Translations under genes and position numbers: made by a program | Notes under the pieces: model-generated | Told to the model about the DNA's origin: nothing | Seen by the model: only the letters and a program-made list of their open reading frames with translations | Database searches by the model: none | Part shown: one piece after another, positions 1 to 8,733 of the stretch | How the letters are laid out: each line of letters opens with the position of its first letter | Numbering within the stretch: position 1 is the stretch's first letter | Assembly: GCA_019683695.1 (NCBI GenBank) | Contig: JADGHX010000006.1 | Coordinates: 1-64,000, forward strand | Length of the DNA: 64,000 nt | Source: Steroidobacteraceae bacterium | GTDB taxonomy: Bacteria; Pseudomonadota; Gammaproteobacteria; Steroidobacterales; Steroidobacteraceae | Direction: 5' to 3'

Positions 1-258
1 GTGGGCGCGGATATGTTTATAACAGACACCCTGCCCATCAACCTGTTCGGCAGCAACATGAGCAACAGCGACCTGCACAACAACGATCCGTTGCCGAGCG
101 TGGTCGTGGGTCGGGGCGGCGGGCGGATCAAGGGCGGCCAGCACCTGCACTATCCGCAGGACACGCCGCACGCGAACCTGCTGCTGACCCTGCTCCAGCG
201 GGCGAATGTGCCGGTAGAAACGTTCGGCGACGCCACGGGCACGTTTGCGGAGGTCTGA
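1..258 (+). CDS. DUF1552 family protein, C-terminal fragment
   Basis: The first 85 codons read as the end of a DUF1552 protein. The stretch GSNMSNSDLHNNDPLP followed by a GGGGRIKGG-like segment, HLHYPQDTPHANLL and VPVETFGDATG matches the usual C-terminus of that family. The reading frame is open at position 1, so the GTG there is almost certainly internal and the gene starts outside the window. DUF1552 proteins are usually exported, and their genes often sit beside cytochrome-like DUF1592/DUF1588 genes. Their function is not established, and nothing here adds to it. Confidence 0.8.
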   Translation: MGADMFITDTLPINLFGSNMSNSDLHNNDPLPSVVVGRGGGRIKGGQHLHYPQDTPHANLLLTLLQRANVPVETFGDATGTFAEV

Positions 259-333
259 GATACCTGCGCCGTCCGCGCGTTTTGCGCTTGCGGCGCATTT
301 GCTTGCGGCCGGGCGTCCATCGACAATCCGGCT

Positions 334-358
334 TGCCGGGGCGGCGCGCCGCCCGGCA
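334..358. terminator. G+C-rich hairpin after the DUF1552 gene
   Basis: TGCCGGGGCGGC and GCCGCCCGGCA pair over 11 bp with one bulged G and a two-base centre. There is no T-tract, so it may be a weak terminator or an RNA-stabilising structure between two genes on the same strand. Confidence 0.35.
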
Positions 359-384
359 CCGATCATCACTGCACAGGTTTTTCC

Positions 385-1326
385 ATGAGCGTCTTGTCCC
401 GTCGCCTGTTTCTCGAGCGCACCCTCGGGAGCGCCGCGCTTGCCGCCGCCTCCGGTGCGGGCTCTTCCCTGCTTGCCGCACCCTCGCACGCGCGTGAGGC
501 GGCACACATCACCTCGACCTCGCTCGGCCCCAATCTCAGCCTCATCACGGGCGCGGGCTGCAACATCGTGGCGCTTGGTGCGCCGGAAGGCGCGCTGCTC
601 GTGGACGGCGGGCTTGCGCAGCATTCCTCCGCGCTGCTCAAAGAGGTGAAGCGCACGCTCAACACGTCGCGCGTGAAGGTGCTCTTCAACACGCACTGGC
701 ATCCGGAGCAGACGGGGCTCAACGAGCGCGCCGGCAAGATGGGCGCGACGCTCATCGCGCACGAGAACACGAAGCTCTGGCTCAGCCGCCCGATCCGCAC
801 CTCGTGGCTGCCGAAGCCCTACGGGCCGCTGCCGGAGAAGGCGCGTCCCAGCAAGACGACGTACACGACGGACTCGATCAGCTACGGCGGTGAGGAGATC
901 GAGTACGGCTACATGATCCAGGCGCACACCGATGGCGACATCTACGTGCACTTCAAGAATGCGAACGTGCTGGTCGCCGGGGGCGTGGTCTCCGGCGACG
1001 GCTGGCCGCGGCTCGACTATGAGACCGGCGGATGGATGGGCGGGCTCGTGGCCGGTTACGACCGCCTGCTGAAGGTGGCGGACGCGAACACGCGCGTGGT
1101 GCCCGCGGATGGCCCGATCCTGAGCCGCGGCGATCTCGAGGCGCACCGGAAGATGTACTTCACGCTCTATGAGCGGCTCGTCGCGCTGCTCAACAAGGGA
1201 CTGGGGCCGGACGAAGTCATTGCCGCCGCACCGGCGAAGGGTCTCGCGGACCAGTGGGGCAATCCGGACGCGTTCGTCGAAAGCGCCTTTCGCAGTCTCT
1301 GGGGACATTTCGCGCCCGACGCCTGA
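385..1326 (+). CDS. Tat-exported metallo-beta-lactamase-fold hydrolase
   Basis: A 313-residue protein with a twin-arginine signal (SRRLFLER, then an Ala-rich segment ending near SHA at about residue 36), so it is probably exported folded to the periplasm. The MBL-fold signature is NTHWHPEQTG (about residues 102-111). It departs from the classic HxHxDH because the usual Asp-His is replaced by Glu-Gln, so the metal site may be altered. Later family features are HTDGD (about 180) and VVPADGP (about 238). The length suits a single-domain MBL hydrolase. The substrate is unknown. The ATG at 385 directly precedes the Tat signal. It follows the DUF1552 gene on the same strand. Confidence 0.8.
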   Translation: MSVLSRRLFLERTLGSAALAAASGAGSSLLAAPSHAREAAHITSTSLGPNLSLITGAGCNIVALGAPEGALLVDGGLAQHSSALLKEVKRTLNTSRVKVLFNTHWHPEQTGLNERAGKMGATLIAHENTKLWLSRPIRTSWLPKPYGPLPEKARPSKTTYTTDSISYGGEEIEYGYMIQAHTDGDIYVHFKNANVLVAGGVVSGDGWPRLDYETGGWMGGLVAGYDRLLKVADANTRVVPADGPILSRGDLEAHRKMYFTLYERLVALLNKGLGPDEVIAAAPAKGLADQWGNPDAFVESAFRSLWGHFAPDA

Positions 1327-1352
1327 AGTCCGCTCGCGCGCGAGCAAGCACG

Positions 1353-1372
1353 GCCGTGGCGCACGCCACGGC
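1353..1372. terminator. Near-perfect hairpin between the MBL and DUF6496 genes
   Basis: GCCGTGGCG and CGCCACGGC are perfect inverted repeats around a CA centre; a stable loop would open the innermost pair. There is no T-tract. A second self-complementary stretch, GCTCGCGCGCGAGC, lies just upstream. Confidence 0.35.
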
Positions 1373-1419
1373 ACGAATACTGCTGTGATCGTCGGGATCC
1401 GCACACACCGGAGACCGAC

Positions 1420-1959
1420 ATGCCAGAGAAACGCACCATCGAAAGAGCCCGGCGCGACCGGCGCGAGGGCAAGGCCCCGACCACGCAGGCCGGAGAGTTC
1501 GTGCGCGAGGAGATGGAGCACATCCGGCGCGGCAAGCACGGCGCGCGCTCTTCGAAGCAGGCGATCGCCATCGGGTTGTCGAAGGCCCGACGCGCCGGCG
1601 TCGACCTGCCCCCGCCCGAGAAGGGTGCCGCTTCGGAAAGAACGCGCCGCAGCGCCACGCGTGACTACGCGCGTGGACATGGTTCCCAGCGGCGGCGCAA
1701 GGCGAGCGCCAAGCGCACGCGCGCGACTACACAGGCACTGAAGCGCGAAGGGCGAGGCGCGGCGTCCCATCGCTCCCTGTCGCGCCAGGCGCGTGCGGCT
1801 GCCCGACGTCGAAGCCGCACCGAAAGATCAGGCGCCGCACGGAAAGCCGCAGGCACTCGCGGCCGCACGCGCACCTCCGCGAGCACGAGCTCACGCGGCG
1901 GTTCACGCAGAACGGGTGCCCGTGGCCCGAGCGCGCGCAGTCCGAGCTTGCGCAGCTGA
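1420..1959 (+). CDS. DUF6496 protein with a histone-H1-like basic tail
   Basis: A 179-residue protein. The first ~65 residues (ARRDRREGKAPTTQAGEFV, then EEMEHIRRGKHGARSSKQA and IAIGLSKARRAG) match the short DUF6496 domain. The remaining ~110 residues are low-complexity Arg, Lys, Ala, Ser and Thr with almost no acidic residues, like bacterial histone-H1-type tails. It may bind nucleic acid; this is inferred from composition only. The start is supported by GGAG seven bases upstream of the ATG. Its stop lies two bases from the stop of the convergent kinase gene. Both stops fall within GCTGAATCAGC, a short palindrome. Confidence 0.75.
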   Translation: MPEKRTIERARRDRREGKAPTTQAGEFVREEMEHIRRGKHGARSSKQAIAIGLSKARRAGVDLPPPEKGAASERTRRSATRDYARGHGSQRRRKASAKRTRATTQALKREGRGAASHRSLSRQARAAARRRSRTERSGAARKAAGTRGRTRTSASTSSRGGSRRTGARGPSARSPSLRS

Positions 1960-1960
1960 A

Positions 1961-4183
1961 TCAGCGGCCCTGCGCCGCCGCACCGTTGAGCTCGTTGAGC
2001 AGCTTCGAGATGGTGCCGGCGTCCACGGGCTTGACGAGGTGCGCATCGATGCCGGCTTCGCGCGAGCGCACCTGATGAAACTCCTGCCCCCAGCCCGTGA
2101 GCGCCACGATCATGGGCCGCCGGGGCAGGGGGAGGCTGCGGATGCGCCGCGCGGCCTCGTGACCATCGAGCCCGGGCATGCCGATGTCCATGAAGATGAC
2201 GTCAGGCTCGAACACGCGCGCCGCATGCACCGCCTGGCGCCCATCGCGCGCCTCGTGCACCTCGTGGCCCATGAGGCCGAGCAGCGCCGCCATGGAGTCC
2301 GCCGAATCCACGTCATCGTCCACGACGAGCACGCGCCGGCGCTTGTTCGCCACAGGCGCCTGCTTCTCGGACGAGGGCTCGCCGGCAAGAAGGTCATGCG
2401 CCACGGGCAGCCATAACACGAACGTGCTGCCTTTCCCCACGCCCTCGCTCTCCGCGCTCACCGTGCCGCCGTGCATGGTCACGAGCGCGCGCGTCAGCGC
2501 GAGCCCGATGCCGAGGCCCGTGTCCGTGTGGCCGTTGTCGCGCCGGGCCTGCGCGAACATGTCGAACAGCTTCGAGAGCATCTGCGGCGCGATGCCGATG
2601 CCATTGTCGTGGACGCGGATCTCGACGCCGCCATTCATGCGCCGGGCAGAGAGCTCGATGCGGCCGCCGGCGGGTGTGTAGCGAGCGCTGTTGGCGAGCA
2701 CGTTGCCGATCGCCTGCGCGATGCGCACCGGGTCCACCTCCATCCACACGGGCTCGCTCGGCACATCGATCGTCAGGTCGTGCTGGGCCGCTTCGATCTG
2801 CGGCAGGATGGTCTCCACGGCGCTCTCGATCAGGCGCTGCAGGGTGACTCTTTCGCTTCTCAGAGAGAGCTTGCCTTGCGTCACGCGGCTGATGTCGAGC
2901 AGATCGTCCACGAGCCGCACCAGGTGCCTCAACTGACGGCCCATGACATCGCACGCGCGGCGCTGCGTCGGGTGAGTGAGGCCGGTCAGTGCAAGGATCT
3001 CGAGCCCATTGCGGATGGGTGTGAGCGGGTTGCGCAGCTCGTGCGCGAGTGTGGCCATGAACTCGTCCTTGAGACGGTTCTCGATGCCGAGCTCGGCGGC
3101 CGTGCGACGCAGCTCGGCCTCCTGCAGCTTGCGTTCCGTGATGTCAAGGACAATGCCGACCATGCACTGAGGCTCGCCCTGCGCATCGGGCAGCACCACG
3201 CCGCGCACATCGACCCACTTCGGAGGATTCGCGGCCGCCATCGTGCGGAACTCGCCGGCATAGATCCGATTGCCCTTCGGATCGAGCGAGGCGAGGATGC
3301 CCGCGGCCGCCGCTGTCCGATCTTCGGGATGAATGGACGCGAGGACCTCATCGAGTGTCGCGGAGCCGTTCGCATTCAGGCCGAACTGCCGTCTCACGTT
3401 GGGTGAGCACCGCAGCTGGTCCGGTCCGATGTCCCACTCGAACGTGCCCATCTCCGTCGCCTCCATGGCGAGACGCAGGCGCTGCTCGCTCCGCTGGAGT
3501 GCGTCGGCGATGCGCTTGCGCTCTTCCACTTCGAGCGACAGCTCCACGTTGCGCGTCTGCACTTCGTCGTGAATGCGCTCGAAGAGCGTGCGGTGGGCCT
3601 CGAAGGCGCGCAGTGCGGAGACGGTCCGGCACGTCGCTCCGGCGACGTCCGCGAGCGTCGTGATGAGGCGCGCGTCCTCGGAATCGAAGCGCTTGTGCGT
3701 ATCGTGCGTGAGCGCCCAGAGCGTGCCGATGGTCTTCATGCCCTCGTGCACCGGCACGAGCAGCGCCTCTTCGATGTGCGGGGAAACGTCGTTCAGGCAG
3801 GCGTAGAAGCGGGCGGGTCGGTCGAGGAGAACGAGGTGATCCTGCTCCACCACGAGTCCGCATGGGCTCTCGTCCGAAGGCTTGAGCTCAGGCGTATGGC
3901 CGACGACCGCGCCGGCAAGCGCACGCCAGCGGAACCTCAGGCCATCGTCGCTGTGCTCGAGGACACTGATACCGGCGGACCCGGCCTCACAGAGCTCGAG
4001 CACCGTGTCCGCAATGGCCTGCAACGTGTGCTCGGGGCGATCCGCGAGCACGCGCGTGAGGTGCGCCAGTGCGCGACTTTCCGCGTCGTATCGGGCGGGA
4101 CGATGGGCGCGCTTCTCGAGCTCCGCAGTCGCCGCAACGATGGGGGACTGCGGCGTTCGTTCGGCACGGGAAGCGCTTGTCAT
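1961..4183 (-). CDS. Hybrid sensor histidine kinase/response regulator (GAF-PAS-HisKA-HATPase-REC)
   Basis: A 740-residue cytoplasmic hybrid kinase with no membrane segment. Order: GAF at about 50-195, a coiled-coil linker, PAS at about 230-350 ending in the usual DITERK, HisKA with the phospho-acceptor in LAHELRNPLTPIRNG at about 375-440, HATPase (DNGIGIAP and GLGIGLAL boxes) at about 480-600, and a receiver at about 625-735 with VVDDD, MDIGMPGLDG, ALTGWGQ and LVKPVD. I chose the ATG at 4183 because GAGGG lies upstream and the in-frame extension looks non-coding. No DNA-binding output is present, so it probably signals by phosphorelay to a partner elsewhere. It resembles the kinases at 4597-6171 and 30577-33342. 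Confidence 0.9.
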   Translation of the reverse strand: MTSASRAERTPQSPIVAATAELEKRAHRPARYDAESRALAHLTRVLADRPEHTLQAIADTVLELCEAGSAGISVLEHSDDGLRFRWRALAGAVVGHTPELKPSDESPCGLVVEQDHLVLLDRPARFYACLNDVSPHIEEALLVPVHEGMKTIGTLWALTHDTHKRFDSEDARLITTLADVAGATCRTVSALRAFEAHRTLFERIHDEVQTRNVELSLEVEERKRIADALQRSEQRLRLAMEATEMGTFEWDIGPDQLRCSPNVRRQFGLNANGSATLDEVLASIHPEDRTAAAAGILASLDPKGNRIYAGEFRTMAAANPPKWVDVRGVVLPDAQGEPQCMVGIVLDITERKLQEAELRRTAAELGIENRLKDEFMATLAHELRNPLTPIRNGLEILALTGLTHPTQRRACDVMGRQLRHLVRLVDDLLDISRVTQGKLSLRSERVTLQRLIESAVETILPQIEAAQHDLTIDVPSEPVWMEVDPVRIAQAIGNVLANSARYTPAGGRIELSARRMNGGVEIRVHDNGIGIAPQMLSKLFDMFAQARRDNGHTDTGLGIGLALTRALVTMHGGTVSAESEGVGKGSTFVLWLPVAHDLLAGEPSSEKQAPVANKRRRVLVVDDDVDSADSMAALLGLMGHEVHEARDGRQAVHAARVFEPDVIFMDIGMPGLDGHEAARRIRSLPLPRRPMIVALTGWGQEFHQVRSREAGIDAHLVKPVDAGTISKLLNELNGAAAQGR

Positions 4184-4274
4184 GGATGGGGCCCTCGGAC
4201 AGCTCGCCGGTCCCCCGTTTGACGGACCTGTTGTTCGTCGCCTTGACAGGCGCAATTCTCGTGCCGCGCGAGAA

Positions 4275-4460
4275 CTACGACGCGTCGGGTGTCTCCCGAA
4301 GCTCCGTGTCCTGCTTGCTCCACGTGTGGATGCGCCCGCACGCGGGGCACCGGAGCACGTTGGCCTCGAACACGGCGCTCTCGAACTCCGCCCGGTCCAT
4401 CACGATACCGGTGGGAACGCGGCGTCCCGTGGTCGGGCACACGATGGTCACCATGCCCAT
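4275..4460 (-). CDS. Small zinc-ribbon-like protein
   Basis: A 61-residue protein of the conserved small type beginning MVxIVCPTTGRxVxTGI. One Cys lies near the N-terminus (IVCPTTG) and a CPACGR knuckle at about 37-42 is followed by HTW, enough for partial metal binding. A clear AGGAGG lies about 11 bases upstream of the ATG at 4460, or 17 upstream of the second ATG at 4454. It sits between two hybrid-kinase genes on the same strand. The function of the family is unknown. Confidence 0.75.
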   Translation of the reverse strand: MGMVTIVCPTTGRRVPTGIVMDRAEFESAVFEANVLRCPACGRIHTWSKQDTELRETPDAS

Positions 4461-4596
4461 CCTGTTGCAATCCTCCTGATCTCAGCCCATGCCAGGGTGC
4501 GGCACTACGCCACGGCGCGTGGCGCGGTGGCGTGATCGGAGTCTAGATGGCGGGCGCGCGGGAGGAGACCCGGCCCGAAAAAGGTGCGCAGGCGCG

Positions 4597-6171
4597 TTAT
4601 TGTGTGAAGCCGTTCCGCCTGCGGCCGAATACGCTCGCGATGAGGCGATTCACGACCTCCATGTCCGTGGGCTTCACGATCTGCTCGTCGAATGCGCTCA
4701 TGTCGAGGCGGCCCCGCAGCTCCGCGGGGTTCCACCCGGTGAGCGCGATGACGAGCACGCCGTCGCGCAGGGCCCACGCCCGCCGCCTGATCTCGCGCGC
4801 GACTTCGTGGCCTTCGCGGCCGGGCATGCCCACATCCAGCAGCGCGACCTGCGGATGAAGCCGGTCCGCGACGCGAAGGGCTTCCTCGCCATCCAGTGCG
4901 ACGGCGACTTCGTGGCCATACATGCGGAGCGTGAGTGCAATGGCTTCGGCAACGTCCGCATTGTCATCGGCGACGAGGATACGCAGCGGGCGATCCGTGG
5001 AGAGGGTGACGTCTGCTCTCGCGGGCGGTTCGGCAGCGCTGGAGGGTTGTTCCGCGAGCGGCAGGCGCACCACGAACTCGCTTCCGTGCCCCAGCCCTTC
5101 GCTGTACGCCTCGGCGGAGCCACCGTGCAGCTCCGCGATGCGCCGGACGAGCGCGAGACCGATGCCAAGCCCGCCGCGCGCATGAGCCAGTGACGCATCG
5201 ACCTGATAAAAGGCATCGAATACATGCGGCAGATCCGCCGCAGTGATGCCGATGCCCGAATCGCGCACGCGGATCACCGCCCATTGGCTGGAGCGCTCCA
5301 CCGCGATGGCAATGCTGCCGCGCTCGGGTGTGTACTTCGCCGCGTTCGTGAGGATGTTCGCGAACACCTGCGCGAGCCGGACCTTGTCGCCTTCCACTTC
5401 GAGGCGCTCGTGTGGCAGATGGATGTGAAGGTCGTGATGCTTGCTCGTGAAGGACGCGCGCACGGCATCCAGCGCACCCATCAGGCAGGCACACACATCC
5501 AGGCGCTCGCGCTGCAGCTCGAGCCGATCACGGATGATGCGGCTCACGTCGAGCAGATCGTCCACGAGACGCGCAAGGTGCGAGGCCTGGCGGCGAATCA
5601 TGTCCACGCACGCGCTCATCTGATTGCTCTCGAGATGGGCGTTGCGCAGCAGGTGCGCCGCAGTTCCGATCGCGGTGAGCGGGTTGCGCAACTCATGGGC
5701 GAGCGTTGCGAGGAAATCGTCCTTGCGGCGGTCCGCCGCCGCCAGGGCATCGACCGCCTGCTTGTGCGCGGTGATATCCACCACCGCGCCGGAGACGCGC
5801 ACGGGAACGCCGACGTCATCGCGCACCACCGTGCCGTGAAGCTCCACCCACAGCGGCTGCTGCGCCGTGCTGCACACCGCGCGGAAATGTTGGATGAAGG
5901 GCTCGCCGCGCCGAGTGGCCGCCCTCACGCGGGACAGCAGCGTGCGGCGATCTTCAGGATGCACGAGGCGCAATGCGCGCTTCAGCGGAAGCGGCGAGGG
6001 GATGGGGCCGTAAACTTCCGCGGGTGTGTGATGTGTGAGCAGGCCGGTTTGCGGTGCGTAGTCCCACGCGATGACGCGTGAGAGGCGCAGCGCGTGAGTC
6101 AGCGTGGAGAAGGTTCGGCAACCCGCCGCGCACGAGTTGCTGTTCGATTCCCGAGCATCAGCCTCATCCAT
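4597..6171 (-). CDS. Hybrid sensor histidine kinase/response regulator (PAS-HisKA-HATPase-REC)
   Basis: A 524-residue soluble hybrid kinase. One PAS domain (about 40-140, with RVSGAVVDITAHK at its end) precedes HisKA (ADRRKDDFLATLAHELRNPL, about 150-215, His in LAHELRNP). HATPase follows at about 255-370 (DSGIGITAADL and GLGIGLALVRR), then a receiver at about 395-510 (VADDNAD, LLDVGMPGREG, ALTGWNP, IVKPTD). The ATG at 6171 has GGAG about seven bases upstream; the longer frame to 6249 is Cys-rich and unlike a kinase N-terminus. It is probably co-oriented with the zinc-ribbon gene and kinase downstream. The input signal is unknown. Confidence 0.9.
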   Translation of the reverse strand: MDEADARESNSNSCAAGCRTFSTLTHALRLSRVIAWDYAPQTGLLTHHTPAEVYGPIPSPLPLKRALRLVHPEDRRTLLSRVRAATRRGEPFIQHFRAVCSTAQQPLWVELHGTVVRDDVGVPVRVSGAVVDITAHKQAVDALAAADRRKDDFLATLAHELRNPLTAIGTAAHLLRNAHLESNQMSACVDMIRRQASHLARLVDDLLDVSRIIRDRLELQRERLDVCACLMGALDAVRASFTSKHHDLHIHLPHERLEVEGDKVRLAQVFANILTNAAKYTPERGSIAIAVERSSQWAVIRVRDSGIGITAADLPHVFDAFYQVDASLAHARGGLGIGLALVRRIAELHGGSAEAYSEGLGHGSEFVVRLPLAEQPSSAAEPPARADVTLSTDRPLRILVADDNADVAEAIALTLRMYGHEVAVALDGEEALRVADRLHPQVALLDVGMPGREGHEVAREIRRRAWALRDGVLVIALTGWNPAELRGRLDMSAFDEQIVKPTDMEVVNRLIASVFGRRRNGFTQ

Positions 6172-6479
6172 AGCCGACTCCGAACACCCTTCTTCCCGCG
6201 CGGGCAGCGGACAGAGGCCGCACACGCAAGCGCGGCGGACGCACGCCACGATGCGCTCGACCGCTCAATGACAGGCTCGTTTCCCGAATGGCAGCCCGAA
6301 TCCGGGCAGCGCTAGCCTGCGAGAAGCGCTGCGGAGGTGTCAAGGTGCACGAATGGTCGTGATCTCTTCCGCAGACGATGGCGTCGCACGTACGCTGCCA
6401 CGGTGGGTGCGCAGAACCGCAAAGCTGTTCACGCGATGTATCACAGGTGAGTCGGCGGCATCGCCGCCACGGAACGGAC
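6172..6479. other. Divergent intergenic region between a kinase and xthA
   Basis: This 308-bp gap carries no convincing gene. It has one inverted repeat, GCAGCGCT (6306-6313) and AGCGCTGC (6325-6332) with an 11-base loop, which could be a hairpin or an operator for either divergent gene. No clear -35/-10 pair was recognised. Confidence 0.4.
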
Positions 6480-7259
6480 ATGAAAATCGCCACCTTCAAT
6501 GTCAACGGCATCGCGAGCCGTCTGCCCAATCTGCTCGAATGGCTCATGCAGGAGAGCCCCGATGTGGCCTGCCTGCAGGAGCTCAAGGCGCCGGATGACC
6601 GTTTCCCGGGCGTGACGCTCCGTGGTGTGGGTTACGGTGCCGTCTGGCACGGACAGCCCTCGTGGAATGGTGTCGCCATTCTTGCGAAAGGCGCCACGCC
6701 CGTGGAGATCCGGCGCGGGTTGCCCGGCGATCCGGATGACACGCACAGCCGGTATATCGAAGCGGATGTGCACGGCGTGCGGGTGGCGTGCCTGTATCTG
6801 CCGAACGGCAATCCGCAGCCCGGGCCGAAATTCGACTACAAGCTCGCTTGGTTCGAGCGGTTGATTGCGCACGCGCAGGGCCTGCATGCATTGAAGACGC
6901 CCGTCGTGCTGTGCGGTGACTTCAATGTCGTGCCCACGGACGAAGACATCTACAACCCGAAGTCCTGGCGCAAGGACGCGCTGCTGCAGCCCGCAACCCG
7001 CGCTGCATATCAGAAGCTTTTGTCACAAGGGTGGGTGGATGCGATTCGCGCGCGCCATCCGGGCGAGCGCATCTATACGTTCTGGGACTACTTCCGCGAT
7101 CACTGGCCGCGCAACGCCGGGCTGCGCATCGATCACCTGCTGCTGAATGACGCCGCCGCGCAGCTTCTCGTCGACGCGAACGTGCATACCTGGGTTCGAG
7201 GCCAGCCGCACGCGAGCGATCATGCGCCCGCATGGGTCGAGCTTCGCGACGTGACGTGA
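6480..7259 (+). CDS. xthA: Exodeoxyribonuclease III
   Basis: A 259-residue AP endonuclease/3'-5' exonuclease of base-excision repair. The exonuclease III motifs appear in order: MKIATFNVNGI at the N-terminus, ACLQELK (metal-binding Glu), GDFNVVPTDEDIYNPKSW, a FWDYF segment, GLRIDHLLLN and the C-terminal SDHAPAWVEL with the catalytic Asp-His pair. The length is normal. The ATG at 6480 starts exactly at the conserved N-terminus; ACGGA lies just upstream. An in-frame extension to 6378 is not family-like. It stands alone on the plus strand. Confidence 0.95.
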   Translation: MKIATFNVNGIASRLPNLLEWLMQESPDVACLQELKAPDDRFPGVTLRGVGYGAVWHGQPSWNGVAILAKGATPVEIRRGLPGDPDDTHSRYIEADVHGVRVACLYLPNGNPQPGPKFDYKLAWFERLIAHAQGLHALKTPVVLCGDFNVVPTDEDIYNPKSWRKDALLQPATRAAYQKLLSQGWVDAIRARHPGERIYTFWDYFRDHWPRNAGLRIDHLLLNDAAAQLLVDANVHTWVRGQPHASDHAPAWVELRDVT

Positions 7260-7343
7260 TCCCGCCACGGCTCGGACCACGCTCGCAAGGAATACGGGTT
7301 GCTCGCAATGCGGTATCGACACCCCTTTTTGAGGAGCGCGGAC

Positions 7344-7910
7344 ATGGATAACAGACTTTCGTCCTGGACGGCGGGACTCGCAGCGTTGTTGTGTGCTTCA
7401 GCGCTGGCGGCGGGCGCTGAGGAGCACGCCTCGCGATCGGCCAAATCCGATCCCCAGAGCTTTGTCCAGAACGCGGCGCAGGACGGCATGCTTGAAGTGG
7501 AGCTCGGCAAGATCGCGCAGCAGAAATCGCAAGACCCGCAGGTGCAGAAGTTCGGCGCCCGCATGGTGAAGGACCACGGCAAGGCCAATGCGGAGCTCGC
7601 CTCGATCGCGAAACAGCAGAATCTCGAGGTTCCGACGCAGCTCGACCGCAAGCATCAGAAGATGGTGCAGGAGATGCGCGACAAGTCCGGCACGGAATTC
7701 GATCTGGCTTATGCCGAGCACATGGCCAAGGACCACAGCAAGGCGGTCGATTTGTTCAAGGAGGCGAGCCGCAGCGACGATCCGCAGATCGCGGGCTTTG
7801 CGAAGAAGACGCTCCCGACGCTCGAGGAGCACAAGTCGATGGCGGACTCCATGGTTACGGAAACGCGCACTGCGGCTGCGAAGGATTCGGAGACGCCTGC
7901 GCGCAGGTAG
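7344..7910 (+). CDS. DUF4142 secreted protein
   Basis: A 188-residue protein with a signal peptide (cleavage probably after ALAAGA near residue 23). The body is a charged, mostly helical DUF4142 domain of the ferritin-like, putatively periplasmic kind: FVQNAAQDGMLEVELGKIA, FGARMVKDHGKA and later YAEHMAKDHSKAVDLF. The repeated KDH motifs are typical. I used the ATG at 7344 because GAGGAG lies eight bases upstream; the longer frame from 7299 would push the signal peptide inward. These proteins are often stress-associated, but the biochemical role is not known. Confidence 0.88.
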   Translation: MDNRLSSWTAGLAALLCASALAAGAEEHASRSAKSDPQSFVQNAAQDGMLEVELGKIAQQKSQDPQVQKFGARMVKDHGKANAELASIAKQQNLEVPTQLDRKHQKMVQEMRDKSGTEFDLAYAEHMAKDHSKAVDLFKEASRSDDPQIAGFAKKTLPTLEEHKSMADSMVTETRTAAAKDSETPARR

Positions 7911-7976
7911 CGTTTCGGAAGCGCTGCCGCGCATGCGGGCGGCGTGACGGCGGCGCCAGGATCATCGGGGCTGCGG

Positions 7977-8201
7977 CTAGGGCGATGTTGAATCGTGGGG
8001 CACGCCCTCGTTCGGTTCCTCGCCGGCGTCGCCGTGCTTTCCTTCGTCCGCGGGTCTGTCGCGGTAGCGCGCGCGAGTGGCCGCTTGCTCATCGTTTCCG
8101 GTGAACGGGGAGGGCGGCGCGTCGTCGGGTTGCTGCGGAGAGGGCACGGGCGTGTCGGGCGGAGGCGTCGGCACGGGTATCGGACGTTCGTTGCGAGCCA
8201 T
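7977..8201 (-). CDS. Small proline-rich hypothetical protein
   Basis: A 74-residue protein that begins MARNERPIPVPTPPPDTPVP and continues as a disordered, acidic, Pro-rich chain without Cys or hydrophobic segments. GGAG lies seven bases before the ATG. Short proline-rich proteins with an RPIPVP-type N-terminus occur widely in proteobacteria, which makes this more likely than a chance frame, but the function is unknown. It converges with the DUF4142 gene and abuts a repeat region. Confidence 0.5.
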   Translation of the reverse strand: MARNERPIPVPTPPPDTPVPSPQQPDDAPPSPFTGNDEQAATRARYRDRPADEGKHGDAGEEPNEGVPHDSTSP

Positions 8202-8330
8202 GAGGTGCTCCGGTGGGACGTGTTCCCGTGTGTCGTAGCAAAGGTCGCGCCGAGCCCGATTGAGGCACTCGCGCTCGGTCGTCCTCTGAAAGGCGTGGTC
8301 TGCTCGCCTTGTGCCGCGTTGGGACGGGTT

Positions 8331-8620
8331 GGCTTCGTTCGTGAAGAGGCGTGGCTTCGGTGGGGCGGCGATCGGCCGCGAGAGGGTGTGCCGCTCGCAA
8401 CCGGCGCGCGGGAGCGGCTGGTGCAGTAGATGGCCGCCGCCCGGTGCTTGTCTGAAGGGGGGAGTGGGCGGGCGAGTTGTTCAAAAGCTTCGGTGACGAA
8501 ACGCGCGGGCGGCTGTGTGCCTGCGCGCCGGAAGCTCCCGTCACACCCTCGCACGTCCGCTCGCCTCGTGCCGCATTCTGGCGCTCTGGCTTCGTTCGCT
8601 AAGAGTCGTGCCGCGTTGGG
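8331..8620. repeat. Dispersed non-coding repeat, copy A
   Basis: This ~290-bp block is repeated in the same orientation at 54388-54676, close to 90% identical by eye. A 57-bp part (8517-8573) is identical to 54573-54629. It occupies most of the 8202-8733 gap, which I think holds no gene: long frames through it are rich in Arg, Pro, Ser and Ala and lack a ribosome-binding site. A short ~40-bp unit containing GGCTTCGTTCGTGAAG flanks the core on both sides (8310-8350 and 8582-8645). Confidence 0.8.
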
Positions 8621-8645
8621 GGTGTGGCTTCGTTCGCGAAGAGAA
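8582..8645. repeat. ~40-bp tandem units with a TTCG-loop hairpin
   Basis: Two adjacent degenerate units contain TGGCTTCGTTCGCTAAG and TGGCTTCGTTCGCGAAG separated by about 40 bp. The second forms a perfect CTTCG-TTCG-CGAAG hairpin. A further unit precedes the core repeat near 8310-8346. Confidence 0.6.
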
Positions 8646-8733
8646 GCCCAAGCCCCCAAGCGAGCTCCGCCGCTGGTGGCTCACGGAGTCGTCGCTCACT
8701 CGCGTGAGCGCCATGTCTCACGTGTGCCGCGTG

